DNA of 17,599 nt from Isohypsibius dastychi (Eukaryota; Tardigrada; Eutardigrada; Parachela; Isohypsibiidae): positions 1-17,599 of the forward strand of contig JAQIWT010000584.1 of the NCBI GenBank assembly GCA_034696485.1, written 5' to 3'. Position numbers and translations under genes: made by a program. The notes under the pieces were generated by a model, which was not told the DNA's origin, did no database searches, and saw only the letters and a program-made list of their open reading frames with translations. Of this stretch, positions 1 through 10,099 are shown in pieces. Position 1 is the stretch's first letter. Each line of letters opens with the position of its first letter.

Positions 1-218
1 TTTGGGATTTTTTGGATGAACGAGTGATTTGTTGTCGATTTTAAACCGATCCTCACTGAACACCCGCGGGAAGGATAAGGATCGAGAGTTGCTTTGAACT
101 ATAATCTGAGCTTACTTTTCATTACCGAGGCTGAAGCATTAGAGCTCATGTCCAAAAAGAGATGAAACCGCTTTCGCTAAGAACCAGCCGGTGCCAGAAA
201 TAATAAATTTTTAAGAGC

Positions 219-334
219 AATGGTGCCCCCAATTAATATGCTTGCAACACCATTGAAAACAATGGTGACCCGAGGCCGCGATGGTGCGGACAATGGTGCC
301 CCGAGTTATTGAGTGGTGTCGATGGTGCCCCGAG
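219..334. repeat. Degenerate short tandem repeat (ATGGTGCCCCGAG-like)
   Basis: The motif ATGGTGnCCCGAG or close variants recurs about five times (near 219, 261, 281, 292 and 321) with irregular spacing. It lies upstream of the zinc-finger exon, so it is probably intronic. No long reading frame runs through it. The rest of 1-462 shows no recognisable exon. Confidence 0.6.
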
Positions 335-462
335 CTCTTATCTTATTATTTTGTTGTTCATGGTTTTCAATCATTCCCATTCCATTTCCGTTTGGGACAT
401 TTCTTTTGTGAAGAGAAAAGTGGTTTATGACGTGCGTAAATTTACGTGATTTTTTCTTTCAG

Positions 463-1126
463 ACCATTTGCGGGATCACAAATTCATTCATTCCAAAGAG
501 AAGCCCTTCAAATGCCCAGGTAAAAGGCTGTTGTATTTGGTTTTGAAATTGAATTTGTTGGAGTTCTTGTAGACAAGTGGCGAATTGTCAGTGATAATCA
601 ATCTTATTATGATATCCATGAAGACCTGCCTGTTTATACTCATTATTTATTAATGATTTTGAATTTGCGTTTCTGCAGGATGTAACATTTTTACTTCCCA
701 CTTTTTTGCGCTGGTGGTTTTAATAATAATAATATTTTGATTTACTGTTTTATTATTTCTTACCGGATCTGACAACAGCTTCCGTTATTTTCATTTAATT
801 CATAGTTTTATGATAGCCTAATGAAATATGTCTAATCATAACCTTACGCAAGTTAGGCTCTGGCTAAATTAGCAGTCTGGCTCAGTTTTGTTCTGTGTCC
901 AACAAACCAAATGAAATATATTGACGGAATGTATTATTTTTCAGATTGCGGCAAAGGGTTTTGTCAAAGTCGTACCTTAGCCGTTCATCGAAATGTCCAT
1001 AATCAAGACGCCACCTCCATCCCCTCAGATCCCCAACATCGTCTTCCACCGCCATGTTCCTTACTGAACGGGGCGCCAGTTCATGTCGCGACGCCTTCCA
1101 ATCATCTTCACGGCTTCCCCCAATAA
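463..1126 (+). CDS. C2H2 zinc-finger protein, C-terminal two exons (5' partial)
   Basis: Two exons are visible. Exon 463-519 follows a TTTCTTTCAG acceptor and ends at a GTAAAA donor. Exon 945-1126 follows TTTTTCAG. The intron is 425 nt and the phase matches (a split GAT codon). The first exon encodes the end of one finger (HLRDHKFIH) and a TGEKP-like linker (SKEKPFKCP). The second completes a finger of form C-x2-C-x12-H-x3-H ending RNVH, then an unrelated tail of about 40 residues rich in proline and histidine. Such fingers normally bind DNA in the nucleus. The upstream part of the gene is outside the window. The tail from about position 994 is repeated at 5966-6098, so the tandem duplication breakpoint lies inside this exon. 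The stop codon overlaps an AATAAA. The finger assignment is direct; the target and role are unknown. Confidence 0.8.
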
Positions 1127-1127
1127 A
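1122..1127 (+). terminator. Poly(A) signal overlapping the stop codon
   Basis: AATAAA at 1122-1127 contains the TAA stop of the zinc-finger frame (1124-1126). The same arrangement is kept in the duplicated copy (AATAAA 6094-6099, stop 6096-6098). Whether cleavage occurs here is not shown; the duplicated homology continues well past it. Confidence 0.35.
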
Positions 1128-2011
1128 AAACTCGTCGATTGATAATCTCAGCAAATCCCACCAGAAATGGCGTCAAGGAAGATTAACAAAAGTTTCTTTA
1201 TGTTTTCCTCCAAAAATGCAATCTCTTTGTTTTTCTATTTCGAAGTATTTTCTTCCCTTTATTTGCCATACAGAATCATAAGACTGTCTGTCGGATTTTA
1301 TCACCTTATCATGTCGTAGATTTATTTTAGGGATTAGATATTCAGAGTGTGCTAATAAAAGGTATATCCTTATGAGCGAGAACACTGCGGTGAAATTTTC
1401 AAAACACCTCCTACCACTGAAACTATGATACTTGGTCCATTCTCCTTCGCCAGTTTCCATTATTTTAACAAGCGCTGTGATACAAATGAAATCATTTGTG
1501 TACGCAAAAGTGGATTTACGCAAATCGTCGCAAAGTTGTCGCTTAGAATGTTATGGTGGAGCCGTGCCGTGTCGTCGTAATGTCGTTAAACGTCCAGGCC
1601 GAAACTGCTCCCTCTGTACATTCGAACTCCTCAATGTGGCTGCCTGCTTATCCTGCCAGTTTGGTGTTGAAGCGGAGAGAACACCCGCTTCAACGTAGAG
1701 CTGAGAAGCTGAGACACTGAGCGAAGGGAGAAGAATGCTACTTCGCTTCTGCATTTCAATCACCCTTGACATATCTCAATGAACCGATTGCAGTACTGTT
1801 GTATTTGCGAGCTGATTTGCATAATTTGGATTGGTTCCTCCGTTCGAGCTAATCAGTGATTTGTTATTTAGTAACTGAACTCTTTGGGAAACTTGCATCG
1901 TTGTACGCTAGAAGGCTTCGTAGTCTACATAATTATTCGTCAAAATGAAGCTCCACTAGGATGATTTGAAAAAGGAATGGATGGTAATAGCGAGGCTGGA
2001 ATTGATAAGCC

Positions 2012-2047
2012 AAGAATATTAGAGCTAAGAATATTAGAGAATATTAG
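2012..2047. repeat. Short AAGAATATTAGAG tandem repeat
   Basis: AAGAATATTAGAG occurs twice, separated by two bases, and is followed by a partial third copy (AATATTAG). It is AT-rich and lies in unit 1 of the duplication with no coding role evident. Confidence 0.55.
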
Positions 2048-2361
2048 GTCTCCAGTGTTCTTGGATAAGCCTTACTTCATGATCGGCCTCACCTAATAAT
2101 GCAGCCTCACCGCCCACAGTGATGCGCAATTTGCATTTTGTGGGACCCGATATAACTCGTCTAGCTGACAGCTACGTTCACTGTCCGTCAGACAAAGGTG
2201 TGGGATGATTGAATTGGTTCATTGACTGAAATGGAGTGGCGCTTCAGGAGCGCCGGTCGGCATCCTCAGTCTAAGAAATGAGTAAACTTGTTGCTAATAG
2301 ACTTTGCGAGTCTAAACCTCTTTTGCTCAAGAATAATTGAACTCAAATATTGATGTTATAG

Positions 2362-2516
2362 ATTCAGACGAGAAATAAAGGACGCCGCCGTGAATCGATT
2401 GAACATCGAGGAGCCAATCTCCCGTCTTGACCGGATGTCGAGTCAACAAAATTTGTTAGAAAAAGAATTAAGATCGGTACAGTACAGTGAATCACGGGCC
2501 GGGAAAAACTGATCAG
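2362..2516 (+). pseudogene. Exon-like conserved island, unit 1 copy (probably frameshifted)
   Basis: Following an acceptor-like TTATAG, the frame opening at 2363 encodes a block matching 25 of 29 residues with the unit 2 copy (core DAAVNRL and EPISRLDRMSSQQ). After this block the alignment needs a one-base indel near 2448-2456. The frame then diverges and stops at 2510-2512. A donor-like CAG|GTAGTC is conserved in both copies (GT at 2517). I do not recognise the protein family. It could be a decayed exon or chance open sequence; the local conservation favours a former exon. Confidence 0.3.
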
Positions 2517-2751
2517 GTAGTCGTCTCCCCTCGATGAGCCAAATAGCAAATATGGTCCACGCGTGTCGGTTAGAGAATGACGTCCAATAGGATTAGACCA
2601 ACCAGGCGCGCCAGGGTCGGTTTTTGTAATGCGATTACATCTAAACCAACTACTGCCTCTTCATCAAGAACATTTGTCTTGAAAGACAACTGAAGAAAAT
2701 ATCGAAAAAGCCGAGAATTTTTGTGGAAATACTATAAGTCAGTCGGGATGT

Positions 2752-3777
2752 ATCCCAATGCATAGAAATACCCTTCATAAAGGCTTTTTTTGGCCTTTAT
2801 CTCGAGCCTTCAAAAAGGCTTTAGAAATGATTCGCAAATGGGGAAAAAAGCCTTCGTATGGCACGTTTGAAGGCTTTATTTTTATTCGTTTTCACTGGGC
2901 TTAAAAAGGCTGCGTTTTCACAGGTGCCCTTTTTTAGCCCTCGAAATAGCAGGCCCTTTCAAAAGCTCTTCGAATTCGAGGCCCTTAATTTTGAGGGGTA
3001 TTTGCTGCGAATTTTCGTTGCCGATATTTATTCTGTTGCTCGTTTCTTTAAAATTTATTGACAGTATTGCGAATTACGATCAATTACACTTCATTTTTTT
3101 GTATCTTCAATTATTTGGCGGCCCTGGTCGAATTCGATAATTTGTCCGAAATTCTGCAGCATATCTACAGCATAAATGATCATGAACCATGACTGAAATG
3201 GAACAATAAGATATTCGAGATGTCGTAAAAATCCGCAAGATACGGACAGTGATCTGGAATGGCTCAACCAGGAAAAAAGCAAACAAATAAGCATAAGTCG
3301 AATGGAACCAGAAAATTCATCGTTGTAAACTCGGACTTGCTCCAGCTAGAATAAAACTGAGAAAAGAATCGCAAGCAATACTTCATGATTTTTGGCCCAT
3401 GATCGCGCTCCTCCAACGAAACTTAAGTTAATGAGGGAAGACGAAACGAAAAATACTAAGGAGAGTGACCAAATGGGAGGGAACTGGAACGGAGACCGTG
3501 TGCAATAAGAACTAGTTTTTGTGGTGCCTTCAAACCCCCTTCGAATTCGAGGGCTTCGTCGGTTTGAAGCCTTCATGTTCCCTTCGAAGTAAAGGGCAGC
3601 GAAAAGAAAGGCAAAATGAGGTGCCTTCAAACCGACCTCAGATTCGTAGGCACTACAATGTCCCCTCGATTTCGAAGCCATTCGAAAACAACCCCTATTT
3701 GAAGGCATGAAAGGCTTTTTGCAGCCATTATAGAGGCTTCGAGCCTTTATTTCGTCAAAAACTTTATGCATTGGGAT
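2752..3777. mobile_element. Foldback-type non-autonomous DNA element
   Basis: The 1,026-bp segment is bounded by a perfect 13-bp inverted repeat, ATCCCAATGCATA at 2752-2764 and its reverse complement at 3765-3777. Inside each end, roughly 250 bp is densely packed with AAGGC/GCCTT motifs in both orientations. Palindromic CTTCGAATTCGAGG-like blocks occur near 2968 and 3539. The middle (about 3010-3520) is ordinary AT-rich sequence with no transposase. The flanks do not show a clean target duplication, so the superfamily is not assigned. Unit 2 has nothing comparable at the corresponding place, which supports insertion after or during divergence. Confidence 0.65.
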
Positions 3778-4345
3778 GTGATGTGACATACCGTACAGTA
3801 TGTGATCGAATGAACAATTACGTGGGCTCCCAAGGCTGAGATGAAGTATTTGCTTCTTCTTGGAAAAAGTCTTCCTCCCAAATTCGATTCACGCATTTCT
3901 TGCATTCCCTGACTCGACGGGAGATTGAAATTCCTCGCATTAATTTGGTCTCCATCATCGTTTGTTTTTCTTGTTAACAAGCCGGTTGAAGGATAAAATT
4001 GTAACAAAGAGGAAAAATAATTAAGAAAGCTGTTAAATGCGGAATAAAGCCGCGCTATTTCGGATAATTATCATCTAGATCAGATAACGAGTAGCGTGAT
4101 AATTTTTATCTCATGTGCGCTTCTTGATCAAGAGAGGGATGATATCTTTTGTCTTGAGATGTTTTGGGGATCATTCTGATTAGGGAAGATGAGGATTGTA
4201 ATATGAGATAGAAATGCTTCTCTTCTGGAAGCAACAATTAAATGCTACTTTGATTTTGCACGTGGGGTGTTTATCATTTGATAAGCTCGTTCGAGACGCG
4301 ATAATTTTGCCACCCAGAATGTGGGAATCAGTATCTTGTTGAAAA

Positions 4346-5407
4346 TAGTGATGATATATTTTAGTGTTCAGTTTCTTATAAAGACATTTGACTTGATTGA
4401 ATATTTTACACATAAACATTCATTGGATTTTTGTTTCACAATAATGCTGCTGAAAATTCTTGGTGGAACTATCAGTTACTGATAGTTTTTTGTTTCTTGT
4501 TTACGAGAGATGTGAATCCTCAGCGCCGCCATTTTAAAAACCAGTTTAGTGGGTGTGGTCGAGTTATTACGCACTAGATAGGATGGCATCTTGTCCAGAT
4601 GTGTGATTTTACTTATGTACGGTGTTAAGGGCCATTAAAGGAAAACAAGAGAATTCCGTAGTGGAACATTATTTTCCGAAGCCTCATTTAATTTCTTATC
4701 AGACCATAACAGGCAATAACATACTCCTTTGGATTTGGAAAACATCGTAGAATTCAGCATTCTTTGATAATTCTCCTCTCCCTCCCATTTTTGATTTGAC
4801 GATTTATTGGAGTAAATCTGGTACGATCGATAGATACTGCCACGCTGATCTGCACTTGTTGAACATAAATTAGTCCACTTTTGACATGAAGGGCACACGA
4901 TCAAAGGGATCTGGCTCAGCGAGAGAAATTTGAGATCCAAAAGTGTGGATTTGTGGTATTCGTCTTATTATAAACGATTGCAATTTACTGCGTTTTCGAC
5001 ATTTCGGCTCGTGCACCAATTAAAAAGGCTGCTGTTCGAAATATGCAGTTTTCGATAAAATATCAGTTGAAGTAGAACTTGTTCGAGACCATTTGCGAAC
5101 CATATTATTTAGTCCGAATTTGTGAGACATTCGCATGAGTTTTCAGTTCTTTCTTCTAGCCGTATCAAAATTCGTTTCTGCTTCGTTGCCGACCAAAAAA
5201 GATCGCTCTCTAGCGATACTGAAAATAGCATTTTAGAGCATACTTCTATAATTGTTTTCGTTTGAGGTGTTTTGAGAAAACGTTTGACGGAGCTGGTTTT
5301 GTTACAGTTTTGTTTGGAGCTGGTGCAGTACCGTAGTATCTTTTTTCGTTTCTCGATCCGCCATTTTGATCTGCGGAAGAAGTAGGTCATCCTCGCTGAA
5401 AAGCACG
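4346..5407. other. Stretch largely specific to duplication unit 1
   Basis: About 1.06 kb separates two duplicated blocks here, against about 0.3 kb in unit 2, so roughly 750 bp was inserted here or lost there. It contains a perfect short palindrome (AACTATCAG-TTA-CTGATAGTT near 4467-4487) and two GCCGCCATTTT-type motifs (4525, 5358). No credible gene or element ends were seen. Confidence 0.5.
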
Positions 5408-5906
5408 GTAGTTAAACTTTTAAGAACTCGGAACCACATGGAGCAGATTGGAAGCGACAGAAGTCCGATTGTATTACTCCACCGAAAACCTGTGGTTCGT
5501 AAATGATGATGGTGGGAGCTTGACGAACAACCATTTCAGATAACACCAGGTTCCTTCTTATCAACCCAGCTGCATAATACTGAAACTCACCACTGTTCAA
5601 ATAAACGTTTTAAGATTAAGTGTCACAAAGTGGCTCGAACAAAGTTGTTCGAAAGGAAAGAAGCTGACTTGATCGAACAAAGCCGCCATTTTGGATAGTT
5701 TGAACATCGAGAGGATTGATCGATTAAAGTTGACTCGTTCGCGTCATCGTGAAGGATGATGACATTTGAGTATATTTGAAGGGAAGTTATGACTTGTTAA
5801 AGAAGGAAGCCATAATCTGAAAGGAGAGGTGATATCCTAACAGGTTTTTGTTGATTTACCGATTTACGGTTTGACTTTATCAAACCTGCAGCTGTGTCAA
5901 CAGCAT

Positions 5907-6098
5907 ATGAGCCGCGTTCGACTTTTCAAATTACCAAATTACTTGTTTACTTTTCTTGCCATAATTGTCCACAATCAAGACGCCACCTCCATCTCCTCAA
6001 ATCCCCAACATCGCCTTCCTCCGCCATGTTTCCCATTAAACAGGGTGCCAATCCATGGCGCGAGGTCCTCCAGTCGTCTCCACATTTTCCCCAAATAA
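5907..6098 (+). pseudogene. Chimeric ORF carrying the duplicated zinc-finger tail
   Basis: From ATG 5907 a 63-residue frame crosses the junction between unit 1 and unit 2. Its first 20 residues come from the end of unit 1 and junction sequence, with a hydrophobic run LFTFLAIIV. From VHNQDATS onward it is the zinc-finger gene tail in the original frame, ending at a stop overlapping AATAAA. No zinc finger is present in this copy. Frame preservation over about 45 codons is notable, but no promoter or splice evidence was found. I treat it as a duplication relic that may or may not be expressed. Confidence 0.35.
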
Positions 6099-6625
6099 AA
6101 AAGTCGATTGGTTTATCATCTCAGCTAATCCAACCGTAAATGGCGTCAACGAAGATTAAGACAACTAATTTCTACAATATCAGTTTGATCTCAGTCCGAC
6201 GAAAACTACAATCTCCTTGTTTTCTGTTTCGAAGTGTTTTCCTCCCTTTATTTGCCATACAGAATCATTCCGGCGGAAGTTGATTCGGTCTTTGTGAAAC
6301 TTCTGTTTTTATTTGAGATCGATTTCCTGATAAGATTGCCAAATTTTATCACCTTATCAAGTTTGGGCTTTGTTTTTGGGATTAGGAGCGGATATACCGA
6401 GTGTGATCAAACAAAAAGGTCAGAGTGATATGTTGACATAGTCCGGCTATCGGGGCTTACCAAGTTAGCTTAATATCCTCCTGGGCGAGAACACTGTGGT
6501 GATTTTTCCGCCATACACCTCTGTTTTTCAATGGACCCCCTGCCGCAGAAACTCCTCACCCATTTTATTTTGTTTTGACAAACGCTGTGACTCAAATAAA
6601 ACCAATGGTTTCCTGCGAAACGAGA

Positions 6626-6672
6626 TTCGTCGCAAAGTTGTCGCAAAGTCGCAATTCGTCGCAAAGTTGTCG
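6626..6672 (+). repeat. 29-bp direct repeat, 1.6 copies, unit 2 only
   Basis: TTCGTCGCAAAGTTGTCG starts at 6626 and again at 6655, a 29-bp period, with further GTCGCAAAG sub-repeats inside. The homologous place in unit 1 (about 1525-1545) has only a single copy, so the repeat grew in unit 2 or shrank in unit 1. Confidence 0.75.
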
Positions 6673-7242
6673 TCTAGAGAATGCATCGGAGGCGGTACCG
6701 CGATTCAAAATCCTGGCCCAAACTGGTCTCTCTGTACTGTACATTCGACTACTTCAAGATGGCCGCTCATTCTGCCACTTTGGCAATCGAGCAGCACAAA
6801 CAACCGCTTCACTAGCTGGGGGAAGCATCTAGTTGGCGTCGGACTCGGAGCGGTGTGCTTTCCGCTTCTACACGTCATTTGCCTGTTACATGCATCGTGA
6901 TCAACAATGCACCGATGGCATTGTCGCGCTTTGGATGTGATTGAAACGGTGCAAACCTGGGTGACCAAAACCTGCATTCGATGATCAGTTTTCCGCAGAA
7001 ATTGTGATTTTGCTGGTTTTCTGCATGTTGAATGTTGAAAATTAGTTGCAATGTTGTTCATGCCGAGGTGCGGGATGGTTGAACTAGATCATGGTTCATT
7101 GACTGAAATGGAGTGGCGCTTCAGGAGTGCCAGTCGGCATTCTCAATCTAACAAATGAGTGAGCTTGTCGCTAATAGACTTAGCAAGTCTAAACCTCTTT
7201 TGCTCAAGTATAATTGAATTGAACTCAAATATTGATGTTGGA

Positions 7243-7395
7243 TTCAAACGGGAAATAAAGGACGCCGCCGTGAATCGATTGTTCGTCAAGGAGCCAATCT
7301 CCCGTCTTGACCGGATGTCGAGTCAACAAAGTTTTGTTAGTAAAAGAATCAAGATCGATACAGTGAATAACGAGTTGGAAAAACTGGTCAGGTAG
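7243..7395 (+). CDS. Hypothetical exon-like ORF segment in unit 2
   Basis: A 50-residue open segment starts with FKREIKDAAVNRL and continues with EPISRLDRMSSQQ, ending in a lysine-rich stretch and a stop. Its first 29 codons are the best-conserved part of this duplicated block, and the four amino-acid differences from unit 1 are partly conservative (R/K, I/V). The acceptor-like TATAG of unit 1 is altered to TTGG here. A donor-like CAG|GTAGTC at 7391/7392 is retained, so the true exon could end before the stop. The frame stays open upstream to 7159, but that part is not conserved. The family is not recognised. Confidence 0.3.
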   Translation, partial: FKREIKDAAVNRLFVKEPISRLDRMSSQQSFVSKRIKIDTVNNELEKLVR

Positions 7396-8798
7396 TCGTC
7401 TTCCCTCGATGAGCCAAACAGCAAATATTCTCCACGCGCGTCGGTAAATGAAATGACGTCCAATCGGATTAGAACTCACCAAGGCGCGTCGAAGTCTGTT
7501 ACTGTAACGCGATCCCAATTAAACCATAGTGGGACTATGATTAAACCCACTACTGTATCTTCATCCAAAATATGGCCAGCAATTCTTTTTTGAGAAAGTC
7601 TCGAAAACTACGAACTGTGACACGGGATACGAATAGTACGACGTGACCTATGTGACCTAGTCATCCTCAACATAATCACTTTAGCTCCTGAGACTGAGGC
7701 AGAAGAAAAACGAACATAAATCTTAAACATCCAGTTTAATCAAAGTATGCTCTTGGTAATGAGATGGTTTCCTGCAAAAGCGTTCGATTTGCGCATTTCT
7801 AGTGAGTTTGATTCCCATCATCATGACAGAACGGTCACCAAACCAAACATTTAGTAACCTGGTAAACGGGAAATAATGCTCGATTTTGATTTTTATACTT
7901 TTGATGATTCATTACAAGATCAGATAACATGGCCCGTGATAATTTATATCTCATGTGCGCTTCTCGATCAAGAGAGGAATGATATCTTTTTTCTTGAGAT
8001 GTTTTGGTGATCATTCTGATTAGAAAAGATGGGGATTGTAATTTGAGATAGAAACGCTTCTGTTCTGGAAGCGACAGTTAAATAATGCTACTTTGATTTT
8101 CCACGTGGGGTGTTCATATCATTTAATAATCTCTGTGTGGATGCGATAATTTCGCCACCCATGAACTGGGAATCGCTATTTTCTGGAACACATTTTTTCT
8201 GCTGCTAAATCTCAGTCGGCATTATAGGAGCTGGAGTTTTTAATATCGATGCGACAAAAGATGCGAATTTTCAAAATCACAGTAAACTGAGAGAAGTGAA
8301 AAGCGATTTTGCAGATTGCGGTGAAACCATTCCGTCGTGGATATGATACTGTTACTCTTGTGCATGTGCTCTTTATGGTCGACCAGGTTAAAGGTCGCTT
8401 TTTTACGATGCAGAAAATAATTTCTGGACATCAAAGCGTTTACCACTGTTCATGTTGAGAGAAATGATGGAATTTCTGAGGGAGCTGGTACCACAAGCAT
8501 TCTAAAATTTATGGATTCAGAACCATAACAAGTAGACTGGAAGCGACAGAAGTACGATTGTATTTCTCCACCGAAAAATCTGTTGGCCATAAAATGACGA
8601 TGGAGGGAGCTTGACAAACAACCATTTCAGATACCTAAACCTAAAACGAAGTTCCCTCTTATCAGAATCCATCAACCCCAGCTGTTAAAGTACCACTGTT
8701 CAAATAAACATTTTAAAGCTCAAAGAGTCACAAAGTGGCTCAAACAAAGATGATTGAAAGAAAGAAGCTGACAAGGCCGCCATTTTGGATAGTTTGAA

Positions 8799-8806
8799 CA
8801 ACGAGG
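8799..8806 (+). repeat. Target-site duplication, left copy (CAACGAGG)
   Basis: CAACGAGG immediately precedes the 8807-9284 element and is repeated exactly at 9285-9292. The eight-base length is the hallmark of hAT-superfamily insertion. Confidence 0.85.
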
Positions 8807-9284
8807 TAAAGATGGACAATAGTTAGTTCGTAGTTTTTAGTCCGACTATTTAGTTCAAGTTTCGTGCTAAACTCCCAGGAATAGTCAGTCGCGAAAACTA
8901 AACTACTGATTTTAGTTTAGTTGTAAAATAGTTTTTAGTTCACGGAAAACTATTTATTTTTTATTTATTTTTAGATAACTATCTGTTCATTTTTAGCGAA
9001 GCGATATTTTCGCACAAGTTATCGTTTTCTTGTTTGTTACAACTTCTAACTGTTGCAAATGGCAGAAAACTTTGATGGCTTTTTTTTTGTGATCGTTGTT
9101 GGTGAAATAGTCTCGTGTTTTCAGTGTCTAGTATATAATAATTATTTTTTTTATTTCGAACTATAGTTCGTGTTTTGAAACTAAACTAAACTACAGAAAT
9201 TAGTTAGACCATGAAACTAAACTCTCGAATTTAGTTGATCGATAGTCGAGTTTCATAGTTTCGACTATAGTTTGTCCATCTTTA
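8807..9284. mobile_element. hAT-type non-autonomous element (MITE), 478 bp
   Basis: The ends are perfect 13-bp inverted repeats, TAAAGATGGACAA and its complement. They match the YARNG start known for hAT elements and resemble hAT termini generally. Exact 8-bp duplications flank it (8799-8806 and 9285-9292). The interior is AT-rich with many AACTAAACT/TAGTTTAG motifs in both orientations and has no ORF, so mobilisation would need a transposase from elsewhere. The homologous site in unit 1 (about 5700-5715, GAACATCGAGAGGATTGATC) is uninterrupted. This confirms both boundaries and shows that insertion followed the tandem duplication or struck only this copy. Confidence 0.9.
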
Positions 9285-9292
9285 CAACGAGG
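9285..9292 (+). repeat. Target-site duplication, right copy (CAACGAGG)
   Basis: Exact repeat of 8799-8806, directly after the right terminal inverted repeat of the hAT-type element. Confidence 0.85.
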
Positions 9293-9520
9293 AAGATTGA
9301 TCGATTATAGTTGACTCGTTCGCGTCATCATCAGCCAAGTCATTTGACTTTAAGAAGGATGATGCCACTTGAGTATATTTGAAGGGAAGTTATGACTTAC
9401 GGTAGATGGAAGCCATAATTGAGAGAGGAGGTGATATCCTAACACGCTTTTGTGGACTGACCGTTTTATGCTTTAAACTCCATCAAATATGCAGCTGTGT
9501 CAGCAGCGAGCCGCGTAAGA

Positions 9521-10099
9521 ATTTTCTTGTCAGAATCGTCGTACAATCTCATCTGACCTCGGTCCACTGATTCGCAGAGTTTGCGCAAACACTTCTTTTG
9601 TTTCGTTATTTGTTCCTTATTTCGGAATAAAGTTCACGAACAAACTGCGAAGACATGACTCCACCCGTGTGTTCAATATTTGTATCAAGAAGAAGAGAAA
9701 AGTCGTTGAGATTGCAAAAATTAAATTGATTCCTTGTTGTGAACAAAACTTTCGTCACCAAAATCTATTTCTCGAGAAAACAAACTTCGGTCAATTATGG
9801 ATTCAGCTCTGAATCAATGGGACAGGAGATTTGACTGTAGCTTGTGTCCGCATGAAGGTCTCTCATGTGATTCTGCATTTAACGCAAGTTCTGAACGATA
9901 CAAAAATTCAGCTATAAGACGATCGTTTTACGTTGTGATGATGAGCAGTGGCGAGATCGAAAAGAAACAAGAAACTGGACAAACACTGTGCAGAACAGGC
10001 CAGCTACGAGAAAATTATGCTTTCCTAAAGGAGTATAACTTGCATACCAATGCAAGTGAAATGCCGGTTAGAAAGAGTGGATTAAGCTTTTTGATGCAA
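9521..10099. other. Spacer between duplication unit 2 and the Kelch gene 3' end
   Basis: Single-copy sequence lies downstream of the minus-strand Kelch gene. It holds an AATAAA on + (near 9625) and the start of a 184-codon + frame at 9797 that runs antisense into the Kelch gene. No clear poly(A) signal was found on minus for the Kelch gene. Confidence 0.5.

Larger units (their letters stand above)
994..5925 (+). repeat. Tandem segmental duplication, unit 1
   Basis: This unit is collinear with 5966-9520. Matching blocks are 994-1700 with 5966-6830, 2190-2640 with 7060-7540, 4077-4345 with 7917-8185, and 5408-5925 with 8500-9520. Each block is mostly near-identical with small indels, and the order and strand are kept. 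Unit 1 is longer because it holds the 2752-3777 element and about 750 bp between 4345 and 5408 that unit 2 lacks. Apart from the zinc-finger tail and one exon-like island, no gene is evident in it. The long stretches 1127-2360, 2520-2750 and 3778-4076 show no convincing coding sequence. Confidence 0.9.
5966..9520 (+). repeat. Tandem segmental duplication, unit 2
   Basis: This is the second copy of the 994-5925 segment, starting about 4.97 kb downstream in the same orientation. It begins exactly where the zinc-finger tail homology begins and ends near GAGCCGCGT (about 9517). Beyond that point the two copies diverge. Unit 2 has a local 29-bp repeat expansion (6626-6672) and a 478-bp hAT-type insertion (8807-9284) that unit 1 lacks. 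The level of divergence suggests an old rather than very recent duplication. Confidence 0.9.

Noticed and set aside
3346-3789. 147-codon minus ORF across the foldback element arm
   Set aside because: It consists largely of the repetitive AAGGC/CTTCGAA arm and terminal repeat, begins and ends at arbitrary places and has no counterpart in the other arm.
5040-5110. GACCATTTGCG shared with the zinc-finger exon at 463, suggesting a finger relic
   Set aside because: The match is only about 11 bases and no cysteine or histidine pattern follows.
7225-7518. Minus-strand ORF over the unit 2 conserved island
   Set aside because: The unit 1 counterpart is in a different frame on minus, whereas the + frame aligns residue by residue, so the minus frame is a shadow.
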